From Rhodospirillales bacterium (GTDB taxonomy: Bacteria; Pseudomonadota; Alphaproteobacteria; Micavibrionales; Micavibrionaceae): 64,000 bases of DNA. Each line of letters opens with the position of its first letter. Positions within the stretch are counted from its first letter, which is position 1. Positions 36,001 to 44,209 of this stretch are shown here, one piece after another. The stretch is from NCBI GenBank assembly GCA_020638295.1, contig JACKIU010000002.1:496001-560000 (forward strand), given 5' to 3'. Under the pieces are notes generated by a model that was not told the DNA's origin, made no database searches, and saw only the letters and a list, made by a program, of their open reading frames with translations. Both the position numbers and the translations under genes were made by a program.

Positions 36001-36582
36001 CTACGCCGCAATCTTCTTCGCTTCAGCAGAAACATCAATCGTCTCGCCGCCCACAGCCCGGTTGCACGGACACAGCTCATCCGATTGCAAAGCATCCAGA
36101 ATGCGCAAGGTTTCCTTCGGATTGCGTCCCACATTCAGGCCGTTCACCGCAACATGCTGGATCACGCCATGCGGATCAACGATAAAGGTCGCGCGCAGAG
36201 CCACACCGGCTTGCGGCTCGCGAATGCCCAGACCGTCAATCAACGAACCGTTCGTATCCGCAAAGGACCACTGCTTCAGCTTCGACAAATCAGGGTGCTC
36301 GCGGCGCCAGGCCAGCTTGCAGAACTCATTGTCCGTAGACCCACCAAGAACCACGCAATCACGATCTTCGAACTCATCATTCAGCTTCGCAAACTCGACG
36401 ATCTCCGTCGGGCAGATAAATGTAAAATCTTTCGGGTAGAAAAAGAAAACCTTCCACTTCCCCTCAAAACTTTTTTCCGTGATCGCCTCAAATGCGCTTT
36501 CGCCATTTTCTTCGTGGACGTTAAAACCGGGCTTCACGCCTGTAATTTCAAATTCAGGAATTTGATCGCCAATACCGAGCAT
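36001..36582 (-). CDS. ahpC: Peroxiredoxin AhpC
   Basis: Typical 2-Cys peroxiredoxin reducing hydrogen peroxide and organic peroxides. 193 residues from the ATG at 36582 (the open frame continues to 36627 without family features). Peroxidatic Cys57 lies in FYPKDFTFICPTEIVEF; the resolving Cys is in the C-terminal DELCPCNRA. This AhpC form, paired with AhpD, is reduced through AhpD. Divergent oxyR lies about 230 bp away. Confidence 0.96.
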   Translation of the reverse strand: MLGIGDQIPEFEITGVKPGFNVHEENGESAFEAITEKSFEGKWKVFFFYPKDFTFICPTEIVEFAKLNDEFEDRDCVVLGGSTDNEFCKLAWRREHPDLSKLKQWSFADTNGSLIDGLGIREPQAGVALRATFIVDPHGVIQHVAVNGLNVGRNPKETLRILDALQSDELCPCNRAVGGETIDVSAEAKKIAA

Positions 36583-36675
36583 TTTAAAATCTCCATTATG
36601 TGTTCGGGTTAAAATCGATGATGCCAATCTGCACCCTGACGTCCGTAAAATCCAACAAAAATTTCCATTTTTTAA

Positions 36676-36692
36676 TATCGAAAAAATCGATA
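36676..36692. promoter_or_regulatory. Palindrome in the ahpC-oxyR control region
   Basis: TATCGA and TCGATA separated by five A, a perfect inverted repeat with a T-N11-A-like core, in the intergenic region between divergent ahpC and oxyR. A second AT-rich partial palindrome follows near 36711-36730. Together they resemble the LysR/OxyR two-site layout. Position fits an OxyR site; not proven. Confidence 0.4.
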
Positions 36693-36814
36693 CTAAATAA
36701 AATTTATATGTGATAATTTCGATTTATATAAAACCGCCGCACCCCTGACAGCACCCACGACGAAAGATACAAAGATAAAAGGAAAGGGTTCGGATTATAT
36801 AAAATAAATAGCTT

Positions 36815-37711
36815 ATGATCAGACCCACGATAAAACAACTCAGCTACCTCAGCGCCATCCATCAGCACGGCTCCTTCATCAAGGCCGCCGAAGAATGCGC
36901 CGTCACCCAAAGCACCCTCAGCGCCGGAATTAAAGAGCTCGAAACCATCCTCGGCCAACCCCTTGTCCTGCGCGGCCGCAAAGCCGCCAACCTCACTCCT
37001 TTTGGCCTCGAAACCGTTGAAAGCGCAGAAAAAATCCTTGAAGACACCGACCGCATCGTTGCCCGTTCGCGCTTGCTCAACCAGCCGTTAAGCGGCCCGC
37101 TGCGCCTCGGCATAATCCCAACCATCGCGCCCTATATGCTGCCGGAAATTCTCCCTGTACTAACTGAAAAATTCCCCCGGCTCGAACTGCAACTCCACGA
37201 AGAATTAACCGACAGACTATTGGAATCATTACGAAAATCACAACTCGACCTGCTTCTCCTGGCCTTCCCCTACGACACGCCGGACATGAACCAATACATC
37301 CTGTTCGAAGAAAAATTCTACGCCGCCGCCGCCGAGCACGCCGGACCGGTTGAAAACAGCATCAATATCAAAGACTTGAAACCGGAAGAACTCCTGCTCC
37401 TCGAAGACGGTCACTGCCTGCGCGATCACGCCCTCTCAGCCTGCGACTTACAACTGCCCAAAACCCGCAAAACCTTTTCCGCCACCTCGCTGCCCACCCT
37501 GATCCAAATGGTCAAAACCGGTTACGGCATCACGCTCTTGCCCGAAATGGCCTGCACGCCCGAAACAATCCCGCCGGGCATCCGCCTGCTGCCCTTCACC
37601 GACAAACGCCCACCCACGCGGCAAATCGGCCTGTGCTGGCGCCGCAGCGATCCACGCAAACGCGATTACGAAACACTGGCCGGCACACTCAAAACGTACA
37701 CGCCAGCCTAA
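36815..37711 (+). CDS. oxyR: OxyR, hydrogen peroxide-sensing LysR regulator
   Basis: LysR-type regulator, 298 residues. N-terminal winged HTH with SFIKAAEECAVTQSTLSAGI (residues 20-39). The substrate domain contains both redox cysteines in LEDGHCLRDHALSAC, C201 and C210, equivalent to C199 and C208 of E. coli OxyR. The conserved pair and the divergent ahpCD operon make the assignment strong. It presumably activates ahpC when the disulfide forms and represses or tunes its own gene. Confidence 0.95.
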   Translation: MIRPTIKQLSYLSAIHQHGSFIKAAEECAVTQSTLSAGIKELETILGQPLVLRGRKAANLTPFGLETVESAEKILEDTDRIVARSRLLNQPLSGPLRLGIIPTIAPYMLPEILPVLTEKFPRLELQLHEELTDRLLESLRKSQLDLLLLAFPYDTPDMNQYILFEEKFYAAAAEHAGPVENSINIKDLKPEELLLLEDGHCLRDHALSACDLQLPKTRKTFSATSLPTLIQMVKTGYGITLLPEMACTPETIPPGIRLLPFTDKRPPTRQIGLCWRRSDPRKRDYETLAGTLKTYTPA

Positions 37712-37807
37712 TTGACCACGAATACAAAAATCTATTGATTTTTCATATTGCTAAAGCTATAAAGACGCAGAACATAAACATATAACTGCGTAACGACATA
37801 CTGAGTA

Positions 37808-38392
37808 ATGAAAAAGACTACACGACTAGCATTTCTAAACAACACGGCCTTGGACACAACAGACGATCCAATTAGAGAACGCATTAATCAAGTACACAAA
37901 TTTTTCTACCGTGATTATGTGTTAGATGTCATCAACACATATGATATTCCGGATAAAGACGCCAAGAAAATCGTAACAAACGCCTTTAGCCATGCGCGCA
38001 ATCAAACCGCGATCTATCCCAAAGAAAAATCAATCGAAGAATGGCTGGAAAATTTCATTACCGATGAAATCGCAAAATATAGCGAGTGCGCCGAACATTA
38101 TTCAAATAACTACGAAGAAGAAAGACTTATACAGAACCTGCATGAAGCAGTTAACTTGGTTATAAATTCACTAATGAAAAGAGGCTGTAACTATCAGCAA
38201 GCAAAGCGAAAACTCACGGAATACATTATAGCCGTCCATCAAGACGACCCGACAATTTCTGAAACAGGAAAAATCACACCTGAACAGGCCGAAAGATATC
38301 AAAGAATGCTGGATGAAATCATCCGCCCTAAAGCACAAGTTATAAGTATATGTGCAGGTCAGAAAACCCCAGAACAGCCCGATATAAAGTAA
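37808..38392 (+). CDS. Unknown protein, resembles sigma region 2
   Basis: 194 residues, no membrane segment. The first ~80 residues follow the pattern of ECF sigma region 2: KFFYRDYVLDVINTYDIPDK, then DAKKIVTNAFSHARN in the place of AEDLVQETFLRAWRN and EEWLENFITDEI in the place of FRAWLxxIxRNxxxD. The second half is helical and rich in Tyr, Gln and Glu and lacks a convincing region 4 HTH, so DNA recognition would be incomplete. Composition is more A/T-rich than flanking genes. The stop is 4 bp from the stop of the CpxP-like gene (convergent). The sigma resemblance is a by-eye comparison only. Confidence 0.5.
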   Translation: MKKTTRLAFLNNTALDTTDDPIRERINQVHKFFYRDYVLDVINTYDIPDKDAKKIVTNAFSHARNQTAIYPKEKSIEEWLENFITDEIAKYSECAEHYSNNYEEERLIQNLHEAVNLVINSLMKRGCNYQQAKRKLTEYIIAVHQDDPTISETGKITPEQAERYQRMLDEIIRPKAQVISICAGQKTPEQPDIK

Positions 38393-38395
38393 CCC

Positions 38396-38881
38396 TCAAT
38401 CCCGTCCCGGCTTATGCTCAGGCTCAACCATCTTCGGGCTGCGCTGCCGTTTCACCCGCCGTTCATGCCCGCCGCCGACCATAAACGCCATCCGGTCAGC
38501 CATTTTCCGCCGATCCTCGACCGACATTTGTGAGGCCAGCGTTTTAATCGTTTCAACCTTATGCGCTTTCATCTCGCCGCCGATCTCCAGCATTTGCGCC
38601 GCCGCCTTGTCATAAGCCGCTTCATCAAACTCATCCGCCGATAAAATCTTCACCAGATCGGCCCGTGCTTTACGCGCCTTATCCCCCAAAGGCTTAATAT
38701 CCCGAAACGCACTCTGGAACGTCCGCCCGACCAGATTACGGCTCTCCGGCGAAAGCTGCTCTTTAACCTCATGCCAAGGATGCGCACTCCAGCGCTTGTA
38801 AACATGTCCGCCAACCATGCCGCCAAGCAGCAAATTCAGAACGACAGAGCCAACCAGCATGATTTTGACTTTTTTATCCAT
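38396..38881 (-). CDS. CpxP/CnrR-like periplasmic metal-resistance protein
   Basis: Membrane-anchored periplasmic protein of the heavy-metal-sensor type (Metal_resist/CpxP-like). 161 residues from the ATG at 38881: one N-terminal helix (IMLVGSVVLNLLLGGMVGG), then an alpha-helical domain with the RNLVGRTFQSAFRDIKPLGD and QMSVEDRRKMADRMAF patterns and a His/Arg-rich tail. It is the third gene of the sigma/anti-sigma unit, so it probably senses or buffers the stress that releases the sigma factor, as CnrX and related proteins do. Confidence 0.75.
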   Translation of the reverse strand: MDKKVKIMLVGSVVLNLLLGGMVGGHVYKRWSAHPWHEVKEQLSPESRNLVGRTFQSAFRDIKPLGDKARKARADLVKILSADEFDEAAYDKAAAQMLEIGGEMKAHKVETIKTLASQMSVEDRRKMADRMAFMVGGGHERRVKRQRSPKMVEPEHKPGRD

Positions 38882-38885
38882 GTCT

Positions 38886-39245
38886 TTACACCCACTCCGC
38901 TGCCACAAAATTATCGTCAATCGTCATAAACTCGGCCAGATCGCCGACACTCAGACCGCTAAATATGCTGGCACTATCGGCCTGAACGCCAAGCTCAATC
39001 CCCACCACAAACACCACCAGCCCGGCCAGCGCATAGGCCGCCTGCGCCACACTCAAACGCGCCTGCACGCCTGCCAACATTCTCTGCGGCCATGCGCGCC
39101 AGCCCGCTGCGCCCCGGGACGCCAAAGCCTCCTGAGAATGCCGGTGCGCCGCCGCGACAATCCGCGCGCTCAGATATTCCGGCACCTCCGGTTTTTTTCG
39201 CACTTTCAACAATTGATCCAAATCATCAAACATTTTTTTACTCAT
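38886..39245 (-). CDS. Anti-sigma factor-like membrane protein
   Basis: 119 residues. The cytoplasmic N-terminal ~65 residues contain a PEVPEYLSARIVAAAHRHSQ helix typical of short anti-sigma proteins; one membrane helix follows (AYALAGLVVFVVGIELGVQ) and a short periplasmic tail. Its start overlaps the sigma gene stop by 4 bp, the usual coupling of ECF sigma and anti-sigma genes. No zinc-binding HxxxCxxC motif, so not a ZAS-type anti-sigma. Inferred to bind the upstream sigma factor. Confidence 0.65.
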   Translation of the reverse strand: MSKKMFDDLDQLLKVRKKPEVPEYLSARIVAAAHRHSQEALASRGAAGWRAWPQRMLAGVQARLSVAQAAYALAGLVVFVVGIELGVQADSASIFSGLSVGDLAEFMTIDDNFVAAEWV

Positions 39246-39832
39246 CCTGCTTTCCTGTTCTTTTCCGGTTCTAAGAACCCGGCAATCAGCGGGTCATCCT
39301 TCAGGGCCGCTTTCGCCCGCATCAGCAACGATTCCAATCCCTTCACACTCACCTCCAAAACCTCTGCCGCATCTTTATTGCTAAGCCCTTCATAAAAACA
39401 AAGGTTCAGCGCCGCCTTCTGCCGCTCCGGCAGATTCTGGATCGCCCCTTCCAGCGCCGCCTGCCGATCGCACTCATCCAAAACTTCGTCCGCCAGCGGT
39501 GTCTGGTCCGCCATAAAATCCAGCGCATCCGCTCCGGCCTGCGGCTTTTTACGCCGCTGCGCGTCAATCGCCAGATTGGTCACCACGCGGTAAAACCAGG
39601 TGGTAAATTTCGCGCCTTTGTCCGGTCTGTAAGCATCCGGCCTATCCCAGAGCTTCAAAAACGCGTCCTGCACAATCTCCTCGGCTTCTTCTGCATTCCC
39701 GCACATTCGATAAGCCGCCGAATAAAACAAGCCCGAATGCCGCTGAACAATGTGCGCAAAAGCCTGATGGTCGCCTTTTCCAATGCGCGCCACCAGGCTT
39801 TCATCGCTGTCTTGCATATTGTCTGAAACCAT
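39242..39832 (-). CDS. ECF RNA polymerase sigma factor
   Basis: 196 residues. Region 2 (about 20-90) reads NAEEAEEIVQDAFLKLWDRP then KFTTWFYRVVTNLAIDAQRR; region 4 (about 130-180) is AIQNLPERQKAALNLCFYEG with SNKDAAEVLEVSVKGLESLL. These are classic ECF features. It is translationally coupled to the anti-sigma and followed by a CpxP-like sensor; a secreted EF-hand protein gene precedes it by 39 bp and may be its target or part of the operon. Confidence 0.95.
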   Translation of the reverse strand: MVSDNMQDSDESLVARIGKGDHQAFAHIVQRHSGLFYSAAYRMCGNAEEAEEIVQDAFLKLWDRPDAYRPDKGAKFTTWFYRVVTNLAIDAQRRKKPQAGADALDFMADQTPLADEVLDECDRQAALEGAIQNLPERQKAALNLCFYEGLSNKDAAEVLEVSVKGLESLLMRAKAALKDDPLIAGFLEPEKNRKAG

Positions 39833-39871
39833 GCCGTTTTATGCGCTGATCAGACTTCGGATGCAAATGCT

Positions 39872-40240
39872 TTATTCCTCAGAGCCTTCGTCCGCGCCTT
39901 GACGCTTCTCCATCCGCATCTCCTTACGCTCTTCACGTTCTTCCATGCGTTCCTCACGGCGTTCTTTCCACTTCTCTTTCATCTCGGCACGGTGAGCCTG
40001 AGCCTCTTCTTTGGTAATATCACCGGAACCATCGGCATCCATCTCACCGAAACGCGTCTTGGCATGGCTTAGAAATTCATCTTCGGAAACAACGCCGTCA
40101 CCATTGGTGTCGTGCTGTTCAAACATCCCGCCTTTAGGGCCATTGCCGGAACCGTCACGCGGCCCGCCCTGAGGTCCTGCCAGCGCCGGAGCAGCGGAAA
40201 AAGCCAAAGCGATAGCCGTCAGTGTCAAAAGTTTTTTCAT
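39872..40240 (-). CDS. Secreted EF-hand protein
   Basis: 122 residues: signal peptide (to about residue 21, SAAPALA), two EF-hand loops (DTNGDGVVSEDEF and DADGSGDITKEEA, residues about 44-56 and 69-81) with canonical calcium ligands, and a highly charged C-terminal helix of Glu/Arg/Lys (KERREERMEEREERKEMR). Predicted periplasmic calcium-binding protein. Adjacent and upstream of the ECF sigma operon on the same strand, suggesting co-regulation. Confidence 0.85.
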   Translation of the reverse strand: MKKLLTLTAIALAFSAAPALAGPQGGPRDGSGNGPKGGMFEQHDTNGDGVVSEDEFLSHAKTRFGEMDADGSGDITKEEAQAHRAEMKEKWKERREERMEEREERKEMRMEKRQGADEGSEE

Positions 40241-40326
40241 CGTTTTTCATCCTTATGTTACTGTTATGATAACTTATATACGCAGGGGTATCCTAAACCC
40301 TTCGCATTTATATCAGGATCAGTTTA

Positions 40327-41640
40327 ATGAGCAAGACACCATCTCCGCGCGGCAAATCCCTGAGCCATTCAACGCAAGTCATGATAAACCAGAAACTCTG
40401 GTCCAAAATCCTCTTTGGTATGATTGCCGGTGTAGCCATCGGCCTAATCATTTCCCCCGAAGGCATGGGACTGTGGGAAAAAGACTGGGCCTATGCCGCC
40501 GGAGAATGGCTGGCCCTGCCCGGCGTGATTTTCCTCGGACTGACACAAATGGTCATCATCCCGCTGATTGTGTGTTCAATCATCCTTGGGATTGCCGAAA
40601 GCGGCGATCTGGATTTCCTGAAAAAACTCGGCCTCCGCATTATCCCGTATTTTATCATCACCACCGCCGTTTCAGTCACCATCGGCCTTGCCATCGTAGG
40701 CGTAGTTAAACCCGGCTTGCTCATCGACCAGACCGTCGCCCAAAGCGCGATTGAATCTGGCGCGGCCGCCGGGCGAATCCCCGACCAGACATTCGAAGAT
40801 TTAACCATCCCCCAGCGCATATCGAACATCATCCCGACCAATCCGGCCAAGGCACAGCTTGAACGCAACATGCTGCAAATCGTTATTGCCTCAATTCTGG
40901 TTGGCATCGCGCTGATTACAATACCGGCGACCACCGGCAAACCGTTTAAGGAACTCTGCATCGCCGGGCAGGTTTTATCGATGCGCATTATCTCATGGGC
41001 CATGGCCATCGCCCCGATCGCCGTTTTCGGCCTGATCAGCAACATTACCATCCGCCTCGGCCTTGATGCCCTGCTCAGCGTCGGCGCCTATGGCACGTGC
41101 GTACTCGGCGGACTGGCCTGTATGCTGATCGTTTATATGCTGATCATCACCCTGTTCACCCGCACTTCCCCCCTCGCTTTCCTGAAAAACATCCGCGAGG
41201 TGCAACTGCTGGCTTTTTCCACCTCGTCATCCGCCGTCACCATGCCGTTTTCTATTCAGGCCTCTGAGGAAAAACTCAAAATCCGCCCGGAAATTTCACG
41301 TTTTATCATCCCGCTCGGCGCGACCGTCAATATGGACGGAACCGCGCTGTATCAGGCTATCGCCGCCGTCTTCCTCTGTCAGGTTTTCGGCATTGATCTC
41401 ACCTTTAACGAAACCCTGATGTTAATCGTCACCACCGTCATCGCCTCAATCGGAACCCCGGCCACCCCCGGCGTCGGGCTGGTTGTCCTCGCCACCATCC
41501 TCACCGGGCTGGGCGTTCCGCCCGAAGGATTAGCCCTGGTCATCGGCATCGACCGTTTGCTTGACATGTGCCGCACCACGGTCAACGTCACCGGCGACCT
41601 GACTGCCGCCAAAGTCATGGATAAATGGGTAAAAACATAA
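40327..41640 (+). CDS. Dicarboxylate/amino acid:cation symporter (DAACS)
   Basis: Secondary transporter of the glutamate/aspartate/C4-dicarboxylate family (GltP/DctA/GltPh fold), 437 residues with about eight helices. Key motifs: the serine-rich loop AFSTSSSAVTMPFSIQ near residue 300 and the substrate/Na-site GATVNMDGTALYQ near residue 340, then the second re-entrant loop GTPATPGVGLV. Start ATG at 40327 has AGGATC just upstream; a second ATG at 40381 (MINQKLWSKI) aligns better with some family starts. Monocistronic, divergent from the EF-hand gene. Confidence 0.93.
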   Translation: MSKTPSPRGKSLSHSTQVMINQKLWSKILFGMIAGVAIGLIISPEGMGLWEKDWAYAAGEWLALPGVIFLGLTQMVIIPLIVCSIILGIAESGDLDFLKKLGLRIIPYFIITTAVSVTIGLAIVGVVKPGLLIDQTVAQSAIESGAAAGRIPDQTFEDLTIPQRISNIIPTNPAKAQLERNMLQIVIASILVGIALITIPATTGKPFKELCIAGQVLSMRIISWAMAIAPIAVFGLISNITIRLGLDALLSVGAYGTCVLGGLACMLIVYMLIITLFTRTSPLAFLKNIREVQLLAFSTSSSAVTMPFSIQASEEKLKIRPEISRFIIPLGATVNMDGTALYQAIAAVFLCQVFGIDLTFNETLMLIVTTVIASIGTPATPGVGLVVLATILTGLGVPPEGLALVIGIDRLLDMCRTTVNVTGDLTAAKVMDKWVKT

Positions 41641-41650
41641 ACCTCTTCAC

Positions 41651-41763
41651 GTCATTGCGAGCGACTTGTCCGCCGAAGCCTTGGCGAAGGCGGAAGCGAA
41701 GCAATCCAGAAAGTTCTCACATGGATTGCCGCGTCGGTTCTCGCGAACCTCCTCGTAATGACG
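41651..41763. repeat. Intergenic palindromic repeat, copy 2, with nested hairpin
   Basis: Same outer arms (CGTCATTGCGAGCG ... CTCGTAATGACG) and inner GCAATCCA/TGGATTGC as the copy at 16477. It additionally contains an inserted hairpin CCGCCGAAGCC...GGCGAAGGCGG (about 41670-41693). It lies between the symporter and the AMIN lipoprotein, convergent genes. Confidence 0.9.
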
Positions 41764-41771
41764 TCAATCCC

Positions 41772-42485
41772 TTACAAAGGAGCAACATCCAAAAAAATAC
41801 GATGCATCCCTGCGGCATTTTTACCCAGCTTGGCGCTACCCAGAACCTTCGACGGACCGCGCAGCTTCACCGCCACAACGCTTCCCCCCGTCTGCGACGG
41901 TTTCGCCGCATAGGCCCGCAGCACCTTGCTGTTATTAAACACGCGCTCACTGGCCGTACTCCAGGCGGTTCCCGGCAAACTGATCACCAGCAAGTTCTGG
42001 GCATTATCCAGATCAAACTCAAAATCGCCCGGCGCATCCAGATCCAGCACCAAACGGGTTTTATCCGCATGCTCGCCCAGCCGCACTCCCTGCACATGCG
42101 CCTTGATCGTCGTGGACCCGGCCGCCGGAGCGATATCGGCACGGCTAACCGCATCTTTAAGCCCCTTAAATTCATTTTGCACAACACTGACATCGCGCTC
42201 CATTTCAACAACGCGGTTATGCTCCTCTATCGCGACCCTTACCTCATCGGCATTTTTCACATACCGGTTATGCTGAACCGTAGCATTCGGATCAACAAGC
42301 GCCTTAGCCCGCCTGTGCTGTTCCTCCGGGGAAAGAGCATCAGATTTTTCGACTTGCTCATATGTCCCCTGTCTTTCCAGCGTATCTTCAGAACGGGCGT
42401 TTTTATATTCAGGCAACAGCGAACACCCGGCCACAATCAACGGAACACAAAAAAGACAAAGAGACGACCGGACAAATATTCGCAT
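41772..42485 (-). CDS. AMIN-domain-like lipoprotein
   Basis: 237 residues with lipobox VAGC near residue 20. The C-terminal ~110 residues resemble an AMIN domain: VRLGEHADKTRLVLDLDAPG with DNAQNLLVISLPGTAW, the pattern used by amidases and secretins to bind peptidoglycan or sit in the periplasm. The middle (residues 25-110) is charged and probably coiled. No catalytic domain is attached. Role in envelope structure inferred. It is convergent with the symporter gene across a repeat. Confidence 0.7.
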   Translation of the reverse strand: MRIFVRSSLCLFCVPLIVAGCSLLPEYKNARSEDTLERQGTYEQVEKSDALSPEEQHRRAKALVDPNATVQHNRYVKNADEVRVAIEEHNRVVEMERDVSVVQNEFKGLKDAVSRADIAPAAGSTTIKAHVQGVRLGEHADKTRLVLDLDAPGDFEFDLDNAQNLLVISLPGTAWSTASERVFNNSKVLRAYAAKPSQTGGSVVAVKLRGPSKVLGSAKLGKNAAGMHRIFLDVAPL

Positions 42486-42559
42486 GACGCATTAACGCTT
42501 TCTTAAAGTTTGCGGACAATAATGAACCCAAAGATAACAAAAAAGATACTGAGGGTGAA

Positions 42560-43153
42560 ATGTTCAAGCAAGGTGAAATTCGTCAAAATCTTTTAGGATG
42601 CCTTGAAACCGCGCTTTTTATGCGCGCGGGGCTCGCGCGTTTTTGCCCCAGCCGCGAAAGCATGATGAAATCCTTCATCATCCCATTGATCTTGCTCCCC
42701 TTAACGCTGATCACTGTTTTGAGCGCCCATCCGGCCGGCGCCCTCAGCGCCGATTCGATGCAAATTCTCGCAATCATCTATAGCCTGCGCCTGTTTGTCT
42801 ATCTCGGCGCTTTTCTGGCCTTCGTTTATGCCATGGCCCGCACGATGGACAAGCTGGAAGACTTTTACCGTTTCGCCACCGCCAATAACTGGCTGGCGAT
42901 TCCCGCAGCCGTGCTGATGACCCCGCTGCTGATCCTGTTCCTCAATGGCCATTATCAATGGACGGAAGTTTACCCGCTGATGGTCGTCATCACGCTGTAT
43001 TCCTACGCTTACACCGCGTTTATGGCCATGCATGTGATGCGTGTTCCTGCAGAACTGGGAGTCTTCATCGCCATCGCCGGGATGGCCATCCACCAGACCT
43101 CTTTAGGATTACTCAAAGTCGTTGCCGTGGGCTTTATCCAGATGATTGCTTAA
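42560..43153 (+). CDS. Predicted membrane protein, Yip1-like
   Basis: 197 residues with a GAGG Shine-Dalgarno 5 nt before the ATG. About five helices: FIIPLILLPLTLITVLSA, then helices near 75-95, 110-128, 137-155 and 165-195. The topology and the N-terminal LETALFMRAGLARF segment recall the Yip1/YIP1-domain group of small membrane proteins found beside polysaccharide genes. The stop overlaps the wecA-like stop by 4 bp on the opposite strand. Function unknown. Confidence 0.6.
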   Translation: MFKQGEIRQNLLGCLETALFMRAGLARFCPSRESMMKSFIIPLILLPLTLITVLSAHPAGALSADSMQILAIIYSLRLFVYLGAFLAFVYAMARTMDKLEDFYRFATANNWLAIPAAVLMTPLLILFLNGHYQWTEVYPLMVVITLYSYAYTAFMAMHVMRVPAELGVFIAIAGMAIHQTSLGLLKVVAVGFIQMIA

Positions 43154-44196
43154 ACCTTCAAACGTGGGAACAATTTTATAATGAGCGCAGGGTATCTCTC
43201 CAATTCTTTCGACACCGCCATATGGGTCAGAATGCCGATTATCCATACGACGGTCAGCATGGGCAAAGGCATACCCATACTAATCCCGGCAATCCCCAAA
43301 AAACCGGTCAGCGCCATTATGCCCAGAATTATCGAAACCGACTGGCCCGGCGTAAACCCGGCCTGAATAAAGTGGTGATGAAAATGTCCACGGTCCGGTG
43401 AAAACGGATGCCGCCCTTCGCGTACCCGCCGGTAAAACTGCGCGCACTCATCCCAGATCGGCAGCGCCAGCACCCACGCCACGCCCATCGGTTCAATCAC
43501 CCGTATCTCAGGACCGGACAACTTGATCGCAAACCACGCAATCATCAGCCCCAGACACAAACTGCCCGCATCGCCCAAAAACACCGCAGCCTTGCGCCTG
43601 AACGGACTGCGCATATTGTAAATGAGAAAGCCCGCCAGCGCGCCGAGAAGGATCAGAATTTGCGGCGTATGAACGCTCCAGCCCGCCAAAGCAAAACAGG
43701 CCAAAATAACAAAGCTCGCCCCACCGGCCAGCCCGTCCAGCCCGTCCATCAAATTGATGGCATTGATCACCAACATCACACAGGCCAGCGAAAACGGGAT
43801 GGCCATAAAGCCCAGCCCGAAATCCCCCAGCCCGAATAAATTGCCAAGCTGATGAATCACCGCCCCTCCGGGAAGCACGGCCAGCAAGGCCGCCAAGCCC
43901 TGCACACCAAACTTGATCCCGGCGCGCATGTGAAACCGGTCATCCAATGCGCCCATAATGAGCAACAAAACCAGCCCGGCATAAAGCGGCCAGACGGATG
44001 AAAACTCCGCACCCATCAACAGGCTCAGCGCCATAAACACCGGCACGATTACCAGCCCGCCGACCAAGGGCACCTCGCCCACATGGTCTTTACGCCCGCC
44101 CGGCGCATCGACCAGCCCGGCGCGCTTGGCGATTTTACGCGCCAAAGGCATCAAAACCGCCACCGCGATAAAACTGATGAGAAAGAGCAAAATCAT
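43150..44196 (-). CDS. WecA/TagO-like undecaprenyl-phosphate sugar-1-P transferase
   Basis: MraY/WecA family glycosyltransferase that starts a lipid-linked surface polysaccharide by transferring GlcNAc-1-P or a similar sugar phosphate to undecaprenyl phosphate. 348 residues with ~10 helices. Motifs: GRKDHVGEVPLVGG near residue 33, GALDDRFHMRAGIKF (catalytic DDxx region), NAINLMDGLDGLAGG, FLGDAGSLCLG and the loop HFHHHFIQAGF typical of WecA rather than MraY. ATG at 44196 is used. Probably linked functionally to the gmd/fcl genes at 52-54 kb. Confidence 0.9.
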   Translation of the reverse strand: MILLFLISFIAVAVLMPLARKIAKRAGLVDAPGGRKDHVGEVPLVGGLVIVPVFMALSLLMGAEFSSVWPLYAGLVLLLIMGALDDRFHMRAGIKFGVQGLAALLAVLPGGAVIHQLGNLFGLGDFGLGFMAIPFSLACVMLVINAINLMDGLDGLAGGASFVILACFALAGWSVHTPQILILLGALAGFLIYNMRSPFRRKAAVFLGDAGSLCLGLMIAWFAIKLSGPEIRVIEPMGVAWVLALPIWDECAQFYRRVREGRHPFSPDRGHFHHHFIQAGFTPGQSVSIILGIMALTGFLGIAGISMGMPLPMLTVVWIIGILTHMAVSKELERYPALIIKLFPRLKV

Positions 44197-44209
44197 GATG
44201 AAATTCTTA

